A DNA stretch of 64,000 nucleotides from Erythrobacter dokdonensis DSW-74 (GTDB lineage Bacteria > Pseudomonadota > Alphaproteobacteria > Sphingomonadales > Sphingomonadaceae): NCBI RefSeq assembly GCF_001677335.1, contig NZ_LZYB01000006.1:124001-188000 (forward strand), in the 5' to 3' direction. Positions 25,298-36,586 of this stretch are shown one piece after another. Numbering within the stretch: the stretch's first letter is position 1; every line of letters starts with the position of its first letter. The notes beneath the pieces were generated by a model. The model did not search any database. It was not told the DNA's origin and worked only from the letters and a program-made list of their open reading frames with translations. A program made the position numbers and the translations under genes.

Positions 25298-26791
25298 ATG
25301 TCGCTCAAACTGGCCATCGCAAAGCTATCCGCCGCCGCCGCGGGTGTGGCGCTGCTGCAAGGCGGCGCGGTGCGCGTGGCCGAGCCGATGAACACTGACG
25401 CGCCCGACTATTCGACCAATATTGATGGCAAGCTGATCGCGGTCGATCCGGAAACCGGCGCGCGCTACATCAAGACCCGCCAGCGCGAGATTCCGGTGCC
25501 CGAACAGCGCCGTCGCCGCATTGTCGAGCGCACGATCGAGTGCCAGCCGGTTGCGCCGGGACAGAACGCTGCCTCGATCCCGGCGGGGGCCGTGCAGGCC
25601 TATTTCGACCCCAATGAATGTCCGCCGATCGCGCAGGTCGCCTACATGCCAGCGCCGCTGCCCCCGCTTCCCCCGATCCAGGGCGGTGGCGGCTTCGGCG
25701 GTGGCTTCGCGCCCGTAGGAGGCGGTTTCGGAGGGGGGCTGGGCTTCGGCGGCGGCTTCTTTGGCGGTTTCTTCGGCGGGGGCGGCTCGTCCTCGGGCGA
25801 TGTTTCGGTTTCGACCACCACCAGCACGAGCGGCGGCACCAGCGGTACGACGTCGGGCGATCCGGGCCCGCCACCCGGGCCTCCTCCGGGCCCGCCACCC
25901 GGGCCTCCTCCGGGCCCGCCACCCGGGCCTCCTCCGGGCTCGCCACCCGGGCCTCCTCCGGGTCCGCCGCCGCCGCCGCCGCCCAGTTCGAGTGGCAGCA
26001 CGGGTGGATCAACCACGACAACGACGACCACGACGACGACCACCTCCGGCAACGTGTCCAGCACGTCGTCGACGTCGACCTCCGGTAACGTGTCGAGCAC
26101 GTCATCGACGTCCGGGAACATCTCGAGCTCAAGCAGCACATCTACGTCCGGCAACGTCTCCTCGACTTCGTCCACGTCTGGGAATGTCTCCTCGACATCG
26201 ACTACGTCGGGGAACGTCTCCTCGACATCGACCACGTCGGGTAATGTGTCGAGCACCTCGAGTTCGTCGAGCAGTTCGTCTTCTTCCTCGTCGTCCTCGT
26301 CTTCTTCGTCGAGCTCGTCGGGAGGCAGTGGCGGCGACCCCGATCATCCGGGTGGTTCGAGTTCGTCGGGCTCCTCGGGCTCCAGTTCCGGCGGATCGTC
26401 ATCCTCGGGTTCTTCCGGAGGCAGCAGCGGCTCGAGCAGCAGCTCGTCCTCGTCCTCGAGCAGCAGTTCGTCCTCGTCATCCTCGGGCGGGGCGACAAGC
26501 GGGGGCAGCACCTCGGGTGACATGACCAGCAGCACCAGCAGCTCGTCGTCCTCGTCCAGTTCCTCGTCGTCGAGCTCGTCCTCTACCGGCACGTCCACCG
26601 GATCGAGCGGTTCATCGGGCAGCAGCGGATCGTCGTCATCCGGTTCCTCGTCCTCGTCGAGTTCCAGCAGCAGCAGTTCCTCGTCCAGCACGAGTGGCGG
26701 TCATGAAGTGCCCGCCCCGCCGATGATGGCGCTGTTCGGGTTGGCCGCCGCGGCGATCCTGCGACGCCGCAAGCTCCAGCGTCAGGACTGA
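25298..26791 (+). CDS. Gly/Pro/Ser-Thr-rich surface protein with PEP-CTERM-like C-terminus
   Basis: The protein has 497 residues. An N-terminal export-like segment (KLAIAKLSAAAAGVALLQGG) precedes a 100-residue ordered part with two Cys. Then come a Gly/Phe-rich block (about 128-165), a GPPP repeat block (about 188-228) and repeats of the type SGNVSSTST (about 248-320). Long Ser runs broken by Gly/Asp follow. The last 29 residues (VPAPPMMALFGLAAAAILRRRK) copy the PEP-CTERM plan: Pro-rich motif, one hydrophobic helix, basic tail. Such proteins are thought to be processed by an exosortase and tied to exopolysaccharide or biofilm. The sequence is extremely low in complexity and probably heavily glycosylated, by inference. 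Confidence 0.8.
   Translation: MSLKLAIAKLSAAAAGVALLQGGAVRVAEPMNTDAPDYSTNIDGKLIAVDPETGARYIKTRQREIPVPEQRRRRIVERTIECQPVAPGQNAASIPAGAVQAYFDPNECPPIAQVAYMPAPLPPLPPIQGGGGFGGGFAPVGGGFGGGLGFGGGFFGGFFGGGGSSSGDVSVSTTTSTSGGTSGTTSGDPGPPPGPPPGPPPGPPPGPPPGPPPGSPPGPPPGPPPPPPPSSSGSTGGSTTTTTTTTTTTSGNVSSTSSTSTSGNVSSTSSTSGNISSSSSTSTSGNVSSTSSTSGNVSSTSTTSGNVSSTSTTSGNVSSTSSSSSSSSSSSSSSSSSSSSSGGSGGDPDHPGGSSSSGSSGSSSGGSSSSGSSGGSSGSSSSSSSSSSSSSSSSSSGGATSGGSTSGDMTSSTSSSSSSSSSSSSSSSSTGTSTGSSGSSGSSGSSSSGSSSSSSSSSSSSSSSTSGGHEVPAPPMMALFGLAAAAILRRRKLQRQD
25864..25959 (+). repeat. Four tandem 24-bp repeats encoding GPPPGPPP
   Basis: Four head-to-tail copies of a 24-bp unit starting GGGCCCGCCACCCGGGCC; the last differs by one C-to-T change, giving Ser for Pro. 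Near identity at the DNA level indicates recent duplication and likely length variation between strains. They lie inside the surface protein gene. Confidence 0.9.
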
Positions 26792-26801
26792 CGCCGCCCG
26801 G

Positions 26802-27500
26802 TCATGCCGGGTTGAGCAGCCGCCAGGGCTCCTGGCGGTACCACCGCGTGATGACGTGCTTGATCCCGCGATTCACCGGCATCCCGGCATGGAGCGTGCG
26901 GGTATTCGGATGACCTTCGCGCGTCATGTTGTTCCAAACCAGTAGCGTGCCGGTCTGCGGCCGGAACCTGAGACCGAGCTTCGGAAAGTCGGTCTCCCCG
27001 CCTTCGCGCGGTTCGTTGAGCCAGATCATCGCCGTCCAGGTGCGCTGCCCGCCCCGCGGCGCCTCGCTCTGCCAGTAGCCCGCGCCGACATGCAGGTAGT
27101 CGAAGTGGTGCTTGAATTCCTGCCCCGCTTGGTAGCGCTGGCCCTGCATAACCTCGCCGTAATTGTCGTCGATCCCCAGCAGATCGGAGATGTAGAGTTC
27201 GCAGCTGCGGGTGAGCGGGTCGTCGCACCCGAAGTGGTGAGTGTGGCTGGTCCGGAAGCCGGCACGCTCGGTCCCTTGATAGAGCGTTGAAGGCTCGGCG
27301 CGGTCATTGATCACGCGCACGATCTCGCGGCAGTCGCGGCGCTTGAGGAAGCCGGGCACGCGGAAGATCTCGGCCCCCTCGGCAGGGACCTGTTCGACCG
27401 CCGGATGGACGACGAGGCGGCGGCGCACGATCTCCCCGAACCACGCGAGCTTGCGCGGGTCGGCCATGGGATCGTGCGGGGCGAGCGTGAGGTCTGCCAT
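26802..27500 (-). CDS. 2-oxoglutarate/Fe(II)-dependent prolyl 4-hydroxylase-like protein
   Basis: The protein has 232 residues. It matches the P4Hc-type fold: QRYQAGQEFKHHFDYL gives the metal pair His132 and Asp134, MIWLNEPREGGETDFPKLGL is the characteristic middle segment, and His204 (TLHAGMPV) and Lys214 are the third metal ligand and the 2-oxoglutarate anchor. The enzyme should hydroxylate proline in a peptide or protein. No signal peptide is seen, so it acts in the cytoplasm. It is convergent with the Pro-rich surface protein gene, 10 bp apart. That protein is an attractive substrate but the link is inference. Confidence 0.88.
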   Translation of the reverse strand: MADLTLAPHDPMADPRKLAWFGEIVRRRLVVHPAVEQVPAEGAEIFRVPGFLKRRDCREIVRVINDRAEPSTLYQGTERAGFRTSHTHHFGCDDPLTRSCELYISDLLGIDDNYGEVMQGQRYQAGQEFKHHFDYLHVGAGYWQSEAPRGGQRTWTAMIWLNEPREGGETDFPKLGLRFRPQTGTLLVWNNMTREGHPNTRTLHAGMPVNRGIKHVITRWYRQEPWRLLNPA

Positions 27501-27535
27501 GCCGGACAGCCTAGCAGGCGGTGGTTAATGCCCCG

Positions 27536-28054
27536 TCAGCGCTTCTCGAGCGGCTGTCCGGCCTCTTCCCAGGCAAGAATCCCGCCCGCGAGATGTTCCA
27601 CGGGCGCGCCGGTCGCTTCGGCGAGCTTTTCGCCCGCCATTTCCGAGCGCCGGCCCGAACGGCAGTAGAGCACCACCTCGCGCCCGTCGTCCGGTCCAAG
27701 CATCGCCGGATCGAAGCTGTCGAGCGGAATGTGCTCGGCGCCGGGGATCATGCCCTCGGCGACCTCTTCATCGGTGCGCACGTCGATAAGCCGGACATTG
27801 CCGGCCTTGAGCCTCGCCGCCAGTTCTTCCGGCAGAACGTCGATCATCGGCAAGGCAGGCTTTTCCGCCCCGCTGACCTCGGGAAGGGGAGCAGCATCGT
27901 CCGATGCTGCTGCCGCTACCCCTGCGAAGGCCAGCTCGAAGCCCAGCGGAATTGACGGCGCGTCCCGATCGCCCTTTTCATGGGAACCGCCGCTGCAGGC
28001 AGCCAGTGCCAGCAGGGCCGAAGCAGCGAGAAGGGCGGGGGATCGGGCTTCCAT
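27536..28054 (-). CDS. Rhodanese-domain lipoprotein
   Basis: The protein has 172 residues. A lipoprotein signal (ALLAASALLALAAC) places it at the membrane on the periplasmic side. A single rhodanese domain covers about residues 78-165: VRLIDVRTDEEVAEGMIPGAEHIPL and the active-site loop CRSGRRS with its catalytic Cys. It should carry or transfer sulfane sulfur, or sense thiols, in the periplasm. It sits directly downstream of acnA on the same strand, 8 bp after the acnA stop, so the two may be cotranscribed. Confidence 0.88.
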   Translation of the reverse strand: MEARSPALLAASALLALAACSGGSHEKGDRDAPSIPLGFELAFAGVAAAASDDAAPLPEVSGAEKPALPMIDVLPEELAARLKAGNVRLIDVRTDEEVAEGMIPGAEHIPLDSFDPAMLGPDDGREVVLYCRSGRRSEMAGEKLAEATGAPVEHLAGGILAWEEAGQPLEKR

Positions 28055-28062
28055 CGGGCTCC

Positions 28063-30735
<2,673 letters not shown>

Positions 30736-30852
30736 GGGGGGTGTCCATCCTTTCAGGTTTCCCGCGCCCCGATCCAGAAAGGCGCGGATTTCGCCCGCGC
30801 ACCTGCGCTGACTCGCGCGCGAGGTCAAGGGGGAGACCCTCGGGAAATGGTC

Positions 30853-31743
30853 TCAGGCGGGTGCCTTTTCGCCCGCCGGATCGCGCCGGGTCGCCAGCCA
30901 GCACCCGCCGATAATCAGCGCCGTTCCCGCCAGCGTCGGCCAGGTGACATTCTCGCGGAAGAACAGCCACCCGAAAACGCTCGCCCAGACGAAACCCGAA
31001 TATTCGGTCGGCACCAGTGCGCTCGCGGGCGCGCGGGCATAGGCCCAGGCGATCGACAGCGAGCCCGCCACCGTCAGCGCGCCTGCCGCCAACAGCGGCA
31101 TCAGCGCCTCACCCGAGGGCATTTCCCATAGGAAGGGCGAGAGGGTCAGCAGCACCAAGCCGCCGATACCGCTATGGAAGGTCGCAATCTCGAGCGGGCC
31201 GGCGACCTGTGCCTGCCGCCGGATGACAATGAAATTATAGGCATAAAGCAGCGCCGAGACGAATAGCGAGGCAACGCCGAGCGCGGCGCGCTCGTCGAAT
31301 TCGCCCTGGCCGATCCGTCCGCCTACGATCACCAGAGTTCCGGCAAAGCCAAGCGCACTGGCCCCGATCGCCGCGCGACTGATCGTCTCGCCCAGCAGCA
31401 CGCGAGCGAGGTAGAGCGCCACCAGCGGCGCAATGAAACTGAGCGCAATCGCCTCGGCCAGCGGCAGCCTGGTGAGCGCGAAGAAGAAGCTGAGCGCCAT
31501 GAAAGCCGAAACCACCCCGCGCTCCAGATGCAGCTTCCACACTGCCCGCGTCGGCATTGCCGGTCCGCGCGACAGCCACACCGGGGCGATGATCGCCGCG
31601 CCGATCAGCGCGCGCAGGACGGTGGCGGTATAGGCGCCGATCATCAGCGCCGCTTCCTTCATGAAGGCGTCCATCAGCGCGAGGAAACCGACTCCTGCGA
31701 GCGCGGCGGCAAAGGGCAGCAAGGGACTCGCACGGGTGGACAT
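30853..31743 (-). CDS. EamA/DMT-family transporter
   Basis: The product has 296 residues with ten predicted transmembrane helices in two repeated EamA halves. Typical family stretches are ALTRLPLAEAIALSFIAPL at the end of half one and ARAPASALVPTEYSGFVWASVFGWLFF in half two. It is a drug/metabolite-type exporter with unknown substrate. The ATG at 31743 is chosen over 31758; neither has a strong ribosome site. It is divergent from the L,D-transpeptidase gene across 148 bp. Confidence 0.88.
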   Translation of the reverse strand: MSTRASPLLPFAAALAGVGFLALMDAFMKEAALMIGAYTATVLRALIGAAIIAPVWLSRGPAMPTRAVWKLHLERGVVSAFMALSFFFALTRLPLAEAIALSFIAPLVALYLARVLLGETISRAAIGASALGFAGTLVIVGGRIGQGEFDERAALGVASLFVSALLYAYNFIVIRRQAQVAGPLEIATFHSGIGGLVLLTLSPFLWEMPSGEALMPLLAAGALTVAGSLSIAWAYARAPASALVPTEYSGFVWASVFGWLFFRENVTWPTLAGTALIIGGCWLATRRDPAGEKAPA

Positions 31744-31891
31744 GATGCGACAGCGCATAGAGGCGAGTGCGACGCGCGTCCATTCAGCGCCGCGCAAGCG
31801 AAGGCAGTTGATAGGGTGTGCCCGTCGCGGGTATGATAGTGTTCGACGGTTTGCGCGGCGCGGTGCTGCGCAACGGGGTGGAAAGCAGGTT

Positions 31892-33331
31892 ATGAAGAGG
31901 TTTCCGGGCAAATTCGCATCCGGTGTCGCGGTCGCGTCGCTGCTGGCGGGCTCGGCCATCGCCCAGTCGCAAGTGAGCCGCGAGGACATGATTCCCGGCG
32001 GCCAGCAACAGGGTGGCCCGGCGCGCATGGAGATGCCTACCGAGCCTCCGGCCCCTGCGCCGGTTCCGCCCCGCAACGGCGATGCTTTCGATCAGGCCTT
32101 CCCGCGCATGGTGTCCGAACCCGTTGTGCAGGGCGGGATGGAAATCCCCGCGCCGCTGGTGCAGCCCTGGACCATCGCGAATGCGACGAAGCTGGTCTCC
32201 GTGATCGAGGGGATCGGCGCCGAGGGCCTCGATCCGGCCGACTACGACCTGCAACCGCTCAAGGTGGCGCTTGCTTCGGGGCCTTCGGAGGAGCTGGACC
32301 AGCTTGCCTCGCAGAGCTTTGCCTGGCTGGTCGAGGACTTGCGCGACGGACGCACCCCGATGGACGCGCGCGAACAATGGTTCGTCGAGGATCCCGACCG
32401 CGAGCTGTTCCGCACCGGCGATGTGCTCGAACAGGCGCTGGCAAGTGGGGATATCGCGGGCACTTTGGCCACGCTCAACCCGACCCATCCCGATTACGCG
32501 CGCCTGCGCGAAGCGCTGGCCAGCACGCCCGAGACCGAGACCGCCAAGCGCAAGCTGATCCGCGCCAACATGGATCGCTGGCGCTGGCTGGCGCGCGATC
32601 TGGGTCCGCAATACCTGATCACCAACGTTCCCGAATTCCAGCTGCGCCTGACGGTCAAGGACCGCATCATCAGCACCTATCGCACGATCGTCGGCAAGCC
32701 CGGACGCACTGCCACGCCCCAACTCGCCGAGATGGTCGAGGGCGTGGTGTTCAACCCGACCTGGACGGTACCGCAGTCGATCGTCAAGGGCGAGGGGCTG
32801 GGCGCGCGCGCGCTGGCCAATCCCGCCTGGGCAAAGCGCAACGGCTATGTCGCAACCCGCGGCGCCAATGGCTATATCAGCGTGGTGCAGCAGCCCGGGC
32901 CGGGCAATTCGCTGGGCATGATGAAGCTGGAAATGCCCAATCCGCACGCGATCTTCTTCCACGACACGCCCTCGCGCCACCTCTTCGCCAACGACCAGCG
33001 CGCCTTGAGCCACGGCTGCGTGCGCACCGAACGCGCGCTGGAGCTGGCGATCACAATGGCGATCCTGGGCAAGGGCGCGACCAAGGATGAAGCGGTGGCA
33101 ATCTCGACTTCGCGCAAATACACCAAGGTGATGCTGGAAAAGCAGTTTCCAGCCTACATCACCTATTTCACCATGGCTTCCGACATCAACGGCGAGATGG
33201 CGACCTTCAAGGACATCTACAATCGCGATGCGCCGGTGCTCGCCAGCCTCGACAAGCCTCGGGTCAGGAACCGCAGCAACGTGATCGACGACGAGGTGAT
33301 CGTCATCGAGGACGATCTGCAGGACGGTTAG
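31892..33331 (+). CDS. L,D-transpeptidase (YcbB/LdtD-like)
   Basis: The product has 479 residues with a signal peptide (FASGVAVASLLAGSAIAQ). A long N-terminal region (IEGIGAEGLDPADYDLQPL, a peptidoglycan-binding-like scaffold) leads to a YkuD catalytic domain: FHDTPSRHLFANDQRALSHGCVR, with the catalytic His in HGC and Cys376. This is the large YcbB type that forms 3-3 peptidoglycan cross-links and can replace penicillin-binding proteins. AAGCAGG lies 8 nt before the ATG at 31892. It is convergent, 4 bp apart, with a second L,D-transpeptidase-like gene. Confidence 0.92.
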   Translation: MKRFPGKFASGVAVASLLAGSAIAQSQVSREDMIPGGQQQGGPARMEMPTEPPAPAPVPPRNGDAFDQAFPRMVSEPVVQGGMEIPAPLVQPWTIANATKLVSVIEGIGAEGLDPADYDLQPLKVALASGPSEELDQLASQSFAWLVEDLRDGRTPMDAREQWFVEDPDRELFRTGDVLEQALASGDIAGTLATLNPTHPDYARLREALASTPETETAKRKLIRANMDRWRWLARDLGPQYLITNVPEFQLRLTVKDRIISTYRTIVGKPGRTATPQLAEMVEGVVFNPTWTVPQSIVKGEGLGARALANPAWAKRNGYVATRGANGYISVVQQPGPGNSLGMMKLEMPNPHAIFFHDTPSRHLFANDQRALSHGCVRTERALELAITMAILGKGATKDEAVAISTSRKYTKVMLEKQFPAYITYFTMASDINGEMATFKDIYNRDAPVLASLDKPRVRNRSNVIDDEVIVIEDDLQDG

Positions 33332-33335
33332 GCGC

Positions 33336-34055
33336 CTAGAACGCGCTGGTCGCCGGGCGCTGCAAGAGGTCGAGCGGCTGGCGCTCGATCATAGCGAGGT
33401 CGGGCAGCGGCTGGATCGAGCCGTCCTCTTCCAGCCCCAGCGAATCCGCATAGAGCAGGCGCCCGCCCGAAAGGTGCATCAGCGCGATGCGGAACTGTTC
33501 CTCGCCCATCGCAAAGCAGCCGTTGGAGCGCCCGAGGCGGCCCCAGCGCTCGATATGCGAAGGCTCGGCATAGTCGGCGCGGTGCATGACGATATAACGC
33601 CTGAGCGCGGCATTGTTGGTCTCGTCCAGCCCGCCAAGCCGTACCGAGGTGCCGTAGCGGCCCTTGTACCATTCCCACGTGACATAAGCCCCGCGGCTGG
33701 TCGCATTCGAGCCTTCGGTGTTCGAGAACTGCTTGAGCCAGCCGTCATGCTGCGGGTCGGAGCCGCTGCCGTGGCTGACATGGTAGGACTGCACCTCGCC
33801 CCGTTCGAGATTGACGAAATGGAACCGCGGCTTGGCTGAATGGAGGCCGAAATCGGCGATGCCGACGATGTCGCGCTTCCAGATCGCCGCGCCCGCCCGG
33901 TCAAGCTCGCGCTTGGCGAGGGCAAACAGCACCCGGTCGCGCGGGGTGCCGGCCATCGGCTGGGCGGGAAGCGTGCTCGCAAGCAGGCGCGCAGGCACTG
34001 CCAGTGCCGCCCCGACCGCCAGCGTGCCCTTGATGAGATCGCGCCGTTGCATCAT
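33336..34055 (-). CDS. Murein L,D-transpeptidase catalytic-domain protein with Tat-like signal
   Basis: The product has about 239 residues from the ATG at 34055. The N-terminus MMQRRDLIKGTLAVGAALAVPARLLA is a twin-arginine-like export signal. The mature protein matches the YkuD-like 'murein L,D-transpeptidase catalytic domain' family: FHFVNLERGEVQSYHVSHG, GSNATSRGAYVT and WGRLGRSNGCFAM, where the Cys is catalytic. It differs in architecture from the neighbouring YcbB-like enzyme, so the locus offers two independent non-PBP cross-linking or Lpp-like attachment activities. Confidence 0.87.
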   Translation of the reverse strand: MMQRRDLIKGTLAVGAALAVPARLLASTLPAQPMAGTPRDRVLFALAKRELDRAGAAIWKRDIVGIADFGLHSAKPRFHFVNLERGEVQSYHVSHGSGSDPQHDGWLKQFSNTEGSNATSRGAYVTWEWYKGRYGTSVRLGGLDETNNAALRRYIVMHRADYAEPSHIERWGRLGRSNGCFAMGEEQFRIALMHLSGGRLLYADSLGLEEDGSIQPLPDLAMIERQPLDLLQRPATSAF

Positions 34056-34117
34056 CGCATAATGTATAAACCAGCCCTTGCGTTCCGGTGAGCGAAAAAT
34101 TGCAACTCGTCGCAGCT

Positions 34118-35614
34118 TCAGACCGCTTCGTGGCGCGCCGCTGCGGCTGAAGGACGGCCCCAACCCGGATCAGCCTCGTGGATCGCCTTGGCCTTCATGC
34201 CCAGCTTGATGACGCTGGGCATGTTGGCGCCAATCGCCTCGCCCACCTTGGCAAGCTGCGCCAGCCGCGGATCGCCCGTCGCCATCATCGCCGCAATCGC
34301 CGGTCCGGTGGGATGCAAGCGGCTGCGCGCGTTGAAGGCGTTGGTCTTTTCATTCTGGCCGAGCCGCCCGGCGCTCATCAGGTTGGCCATCACCGCGTAG
34401 GGATAGGTATCGGGGGTATCGGTCAGCGGTGCGGGCGGGCATAGCGTGTTGCGTTCGTTGTCGGTATCGAAATTGGCTTCGAGAAAGGCGCAGAGCGCCG
34501 CGCTGTAGGGCACGAAGGGGGTCTGCGCCAATTGCAGGGTGATCGATTCGGCAGCGAAGATCGGGCGGACCGTGTCGCCCACCGCCTTCGGCACGGCGGT
34601 GGCGGTGCAATCGATGAACAGGGTTTTGTCAGGCACCGTCACGGCCTCGTCGCCGAACGTCATCCGGCCCGGCGCGATGGCTGTGACATGGCCCTGCCGG
34701 TAAACGGCCTCGATCCGTGCCAGCAGATCGATCTCGCCTTCGGAAATCACGGCATAGTGCATCATGGTGGGGGTAACCTGCGGGTCGATCCGCAGCATCA
34801 CGCCGCGCGCCCCCAGCTTTTCGCACATTTCGCCGCCGCTGTCGGACGCCGCCGCGCATTCGACCAGCGCAAGCTGGAATTCCAGCAGGCCTTCGATCCG
34901 CGCATGGGCGGGCTGAAGAAATCGGCGGTTGAACATCCACGAATCGCGCGGGCGCACCCAGCCGATCCGGTCGGGGTCCACTCCGGCCTCGATCAGCCAT
35001 ACCCCGGTATCCATCGCAGTCTTGCCGCCGCCGAGAATGATGTAGTGATCGGGCATATTGCCGCGCTGCTTCCACAATCCGGGCAGATCGCCGGGGATCG
35101 CCAGCCGCGTCCCTTCGCCAATCGCAAAGGACGGGGTGTGGGTCGAAGGTACCGAGGTCTGGAACCATGTCGCATCCACCAGCTTGCGGCGCACGGTGAT
35201 GGCGCGTTCATCGCCTGACAGGATCGGCCGGACATGATGAAGCCCGGCCTCGCCCCCGGCATAATCGGTGAGCGGGTGGTAGGCCACGCGCCCGCTCGGC
35301 AGCAGGCGTTCGTTCATCAGCCGGTCGTAATAGGCGAGAAGATCGGCGTGGCGTGCCAGCGGATACATGCCCGCATTATGACCGTGGGTGTCGATCCGGT
35401 CTGGGCACAGTTCCAGCGAATTGACCCCGTAGGTCGCGCTTGGCTGGTGCAGGGCGACGAAGGGATAGGCGTCGTTCCAGTGCCCACCGGGCCGGGCGTG
35501 CCTATCAACGATGGTGATATGGCAATCGGGATCCTCGTCCAGCAAGGTATCGACAAAAGCCATGCCAACCGCGCCGGCGCCAACCACGAGATAATCGGTG
35601 GCAAAATCGTTCAT
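34118..35614 (-). CDS. FAD/NAD(P)-binding oxidoreductase
   Basis: The product has 498 residues. The N-terminus ATDYLVVGAGAVGMAFVDTLL is an FAD Rossmann motif followed by DRHARPGGHWNDAYPFVALHQPS, typical of flavin monooxygenase-like proteins. A second dinucleotide site HYIILGGGKTAMDTGVWL lies near residue 195. The rest does not tell the substrate. Class-B-monooxygenase-like enzymes share the GG-W-x-D pattern, so a hydroxylase or oxygenase is plausible. It is the last gene of a minus-strand run below the histone-deacetylase-like gene (32-bp gap). Confidence 0.75.
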   Translation of the reverse strand: MNDFATDYLVVGAGAVGMAFVDTLLDEDPDCHITIVDRHARPGGHWNDAYPFVALHQPSATYGVNSLELCPDRIDTHGHNAGMYPLARHADLLAYYDRLMNERLLPSGRVAYHPLTDYAGGEAGLHHVRPILSGDERAITVRRKLVDATWFQTSVPSTHTPSFAIGEGTRLAIPGDLPGLWKQRGNMPDHYIILGGGKTAMDTGVWLIEAGVDPDRIGWVRPRDSWMFNRRFLQPAHARIEGLLEFQLALVECAAASDSGGEMCEKLGARGVMLRIDPQVTPTMMHYAVISEGEIDLLARIEAVYRQGHVTAIAPGRMTFGDEAVTVPDKTLFIDCTATAVPKAVGDTVRPIFAAESITLQLAQTPFVPYSAALCAFLEANFDTDNERNTLCPPAPLTDTPDTYPYAVMANLMSAGRLGQNEKTNAFNARSRLHPTGPAIAAMMATGDPRLAQLAKVGEAIGANMPSVIKLGMKAKAIHEADPGWGRPSAAAARHEAV

Positions 35615-35646
35615 CGTCTATCCCCCCAAGATGCACTCCGCATGCC

Positions 35647-36579
35647 CTAACATAAATCGGATGGAAGGGTGCGGGCATTCTCGTCTGCCATGGCCAGCAT
35701 CGAGCGGGCGTGGCGTGCGGCAACGATACGCGGATCGTCGCCATAGCCCCCGCCGAGCGCCGAAGCGATCGCGAGCCCGCGACGGCGCGCTTCGGCGATC
35801 ACGAAGCGGTCACGCGCGGCAAGGCCCGCATCGCTCAGCGCGAGCCGTCCCAGCTTGTCCTCGACATGGGGATCGACGCCGGCCTGATAGAGCACGAAAT
35901 CCGGCCCGAAGTCGGCCATGACTTCGGGCAAGTGGCGGCTGAGGGCCTCCATGTAGCCATCATCATCCACGCGATCGGGCAGGCCCACGTCGCGGCTCGA
36001 GCGCGCTTTTCTGACCGGGAAGTTCTTCTCGGCATGGAGCGACAGGGTGAATATGTCCTCGCGGCCTGCGGTGAGGCTGGCGGTGCCATCGCCCTGATGC
36101 ACGTCAAGATCGACGATCAGGATGCGGCGCGCATCCCCTTCGGCGATCAGCCGGTTGGCGGCGACCGCAAGATCGTTGAACACGCAGTAACCCGCGCCGG
36201 TATCGTGCAGCGCGTGGTGGCTGCCGGCAGCCGAGTTGGCGGCATAGCCGTGGTCCATCGCCAGCTGTGCGGCCAGCCAGGTGCCGCCGTTGGTGTGCCT
36301 GACGCGGCTCGTAATTGCAGGGGTCACCGGAAAGCCGATCCGCCGTTCCTTCTCGCGCGGCACGGCGGCGCGCAGCACCTCGTCGACATAGTCCGGGCAG
36401 TGCACCGCTTCCAGCCATTCGCGGGGCATCGGCTCGGGTGCGTGTTCGGTGATCGCTGCGCCCCCGGAAGCCGCCTGCCCGCGCAATTCCTCCATCACCA
36501 GATAGTATTTGTCGAAACGGAAGGTGCCGCGTTCCGGGCGCGGGGCCATGTAGTCGGCGTGGTGGACGACGTGGAGCAT
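35647..36579 (-). CDS. Histone-deacetylase/AcuC-like amidohydrolase
   Basis: The product has 310 residues from the ATG at 36579. It carries the class II-type zinc deacetylase motifs: [39 protein letters not shown] (active-site His pair), [14 protein letters not shown] (metal Asp/His) and [17 protein letters not shown] (second metal Asp). Bacterial members deacetylate acetylpolyamines, acetyl-CoA synthetase or small amides; the substrate here is unknown. It lies 7 bp after mntP on the same strand. Confidence 0.9.
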   Translation of the reverse strand: MLHVVHHADYMAPRPERGTFRFDKYYLVMEELRGQAASGGAAITEHAPEPMPREWLEAVHCPDYVDEVLRAAVPREKERRIGFPVTPAITSRVRHTNGGTWLAAQLAMDHGYAANSAAGSHHALHDTGAGYCVFNDLAVAANRLIAEGDARRILIVDLDVHQGDGTASLTAGREDIFTLSLHAEKNFPVRKARSSRDVGLPDRVDDDGYMEALSRHLPEVMADFGPDFVLYQAGVDPHVEDKLGRLALSDAGLAARDRFVIAEARRRGLAIASALGGGYGDDPRIVAARHARSMLAMADENARTLPSDLC

Positions 36580-36586
36580 CGCCCTG

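Noticed and set aside
33329..33338. TAGGCGCCTA palindrome at the end of the L,D-transpeptidase gene as a terminator
   Set aside because: Too short and without a T-tract; probably chance at two convergent stops.
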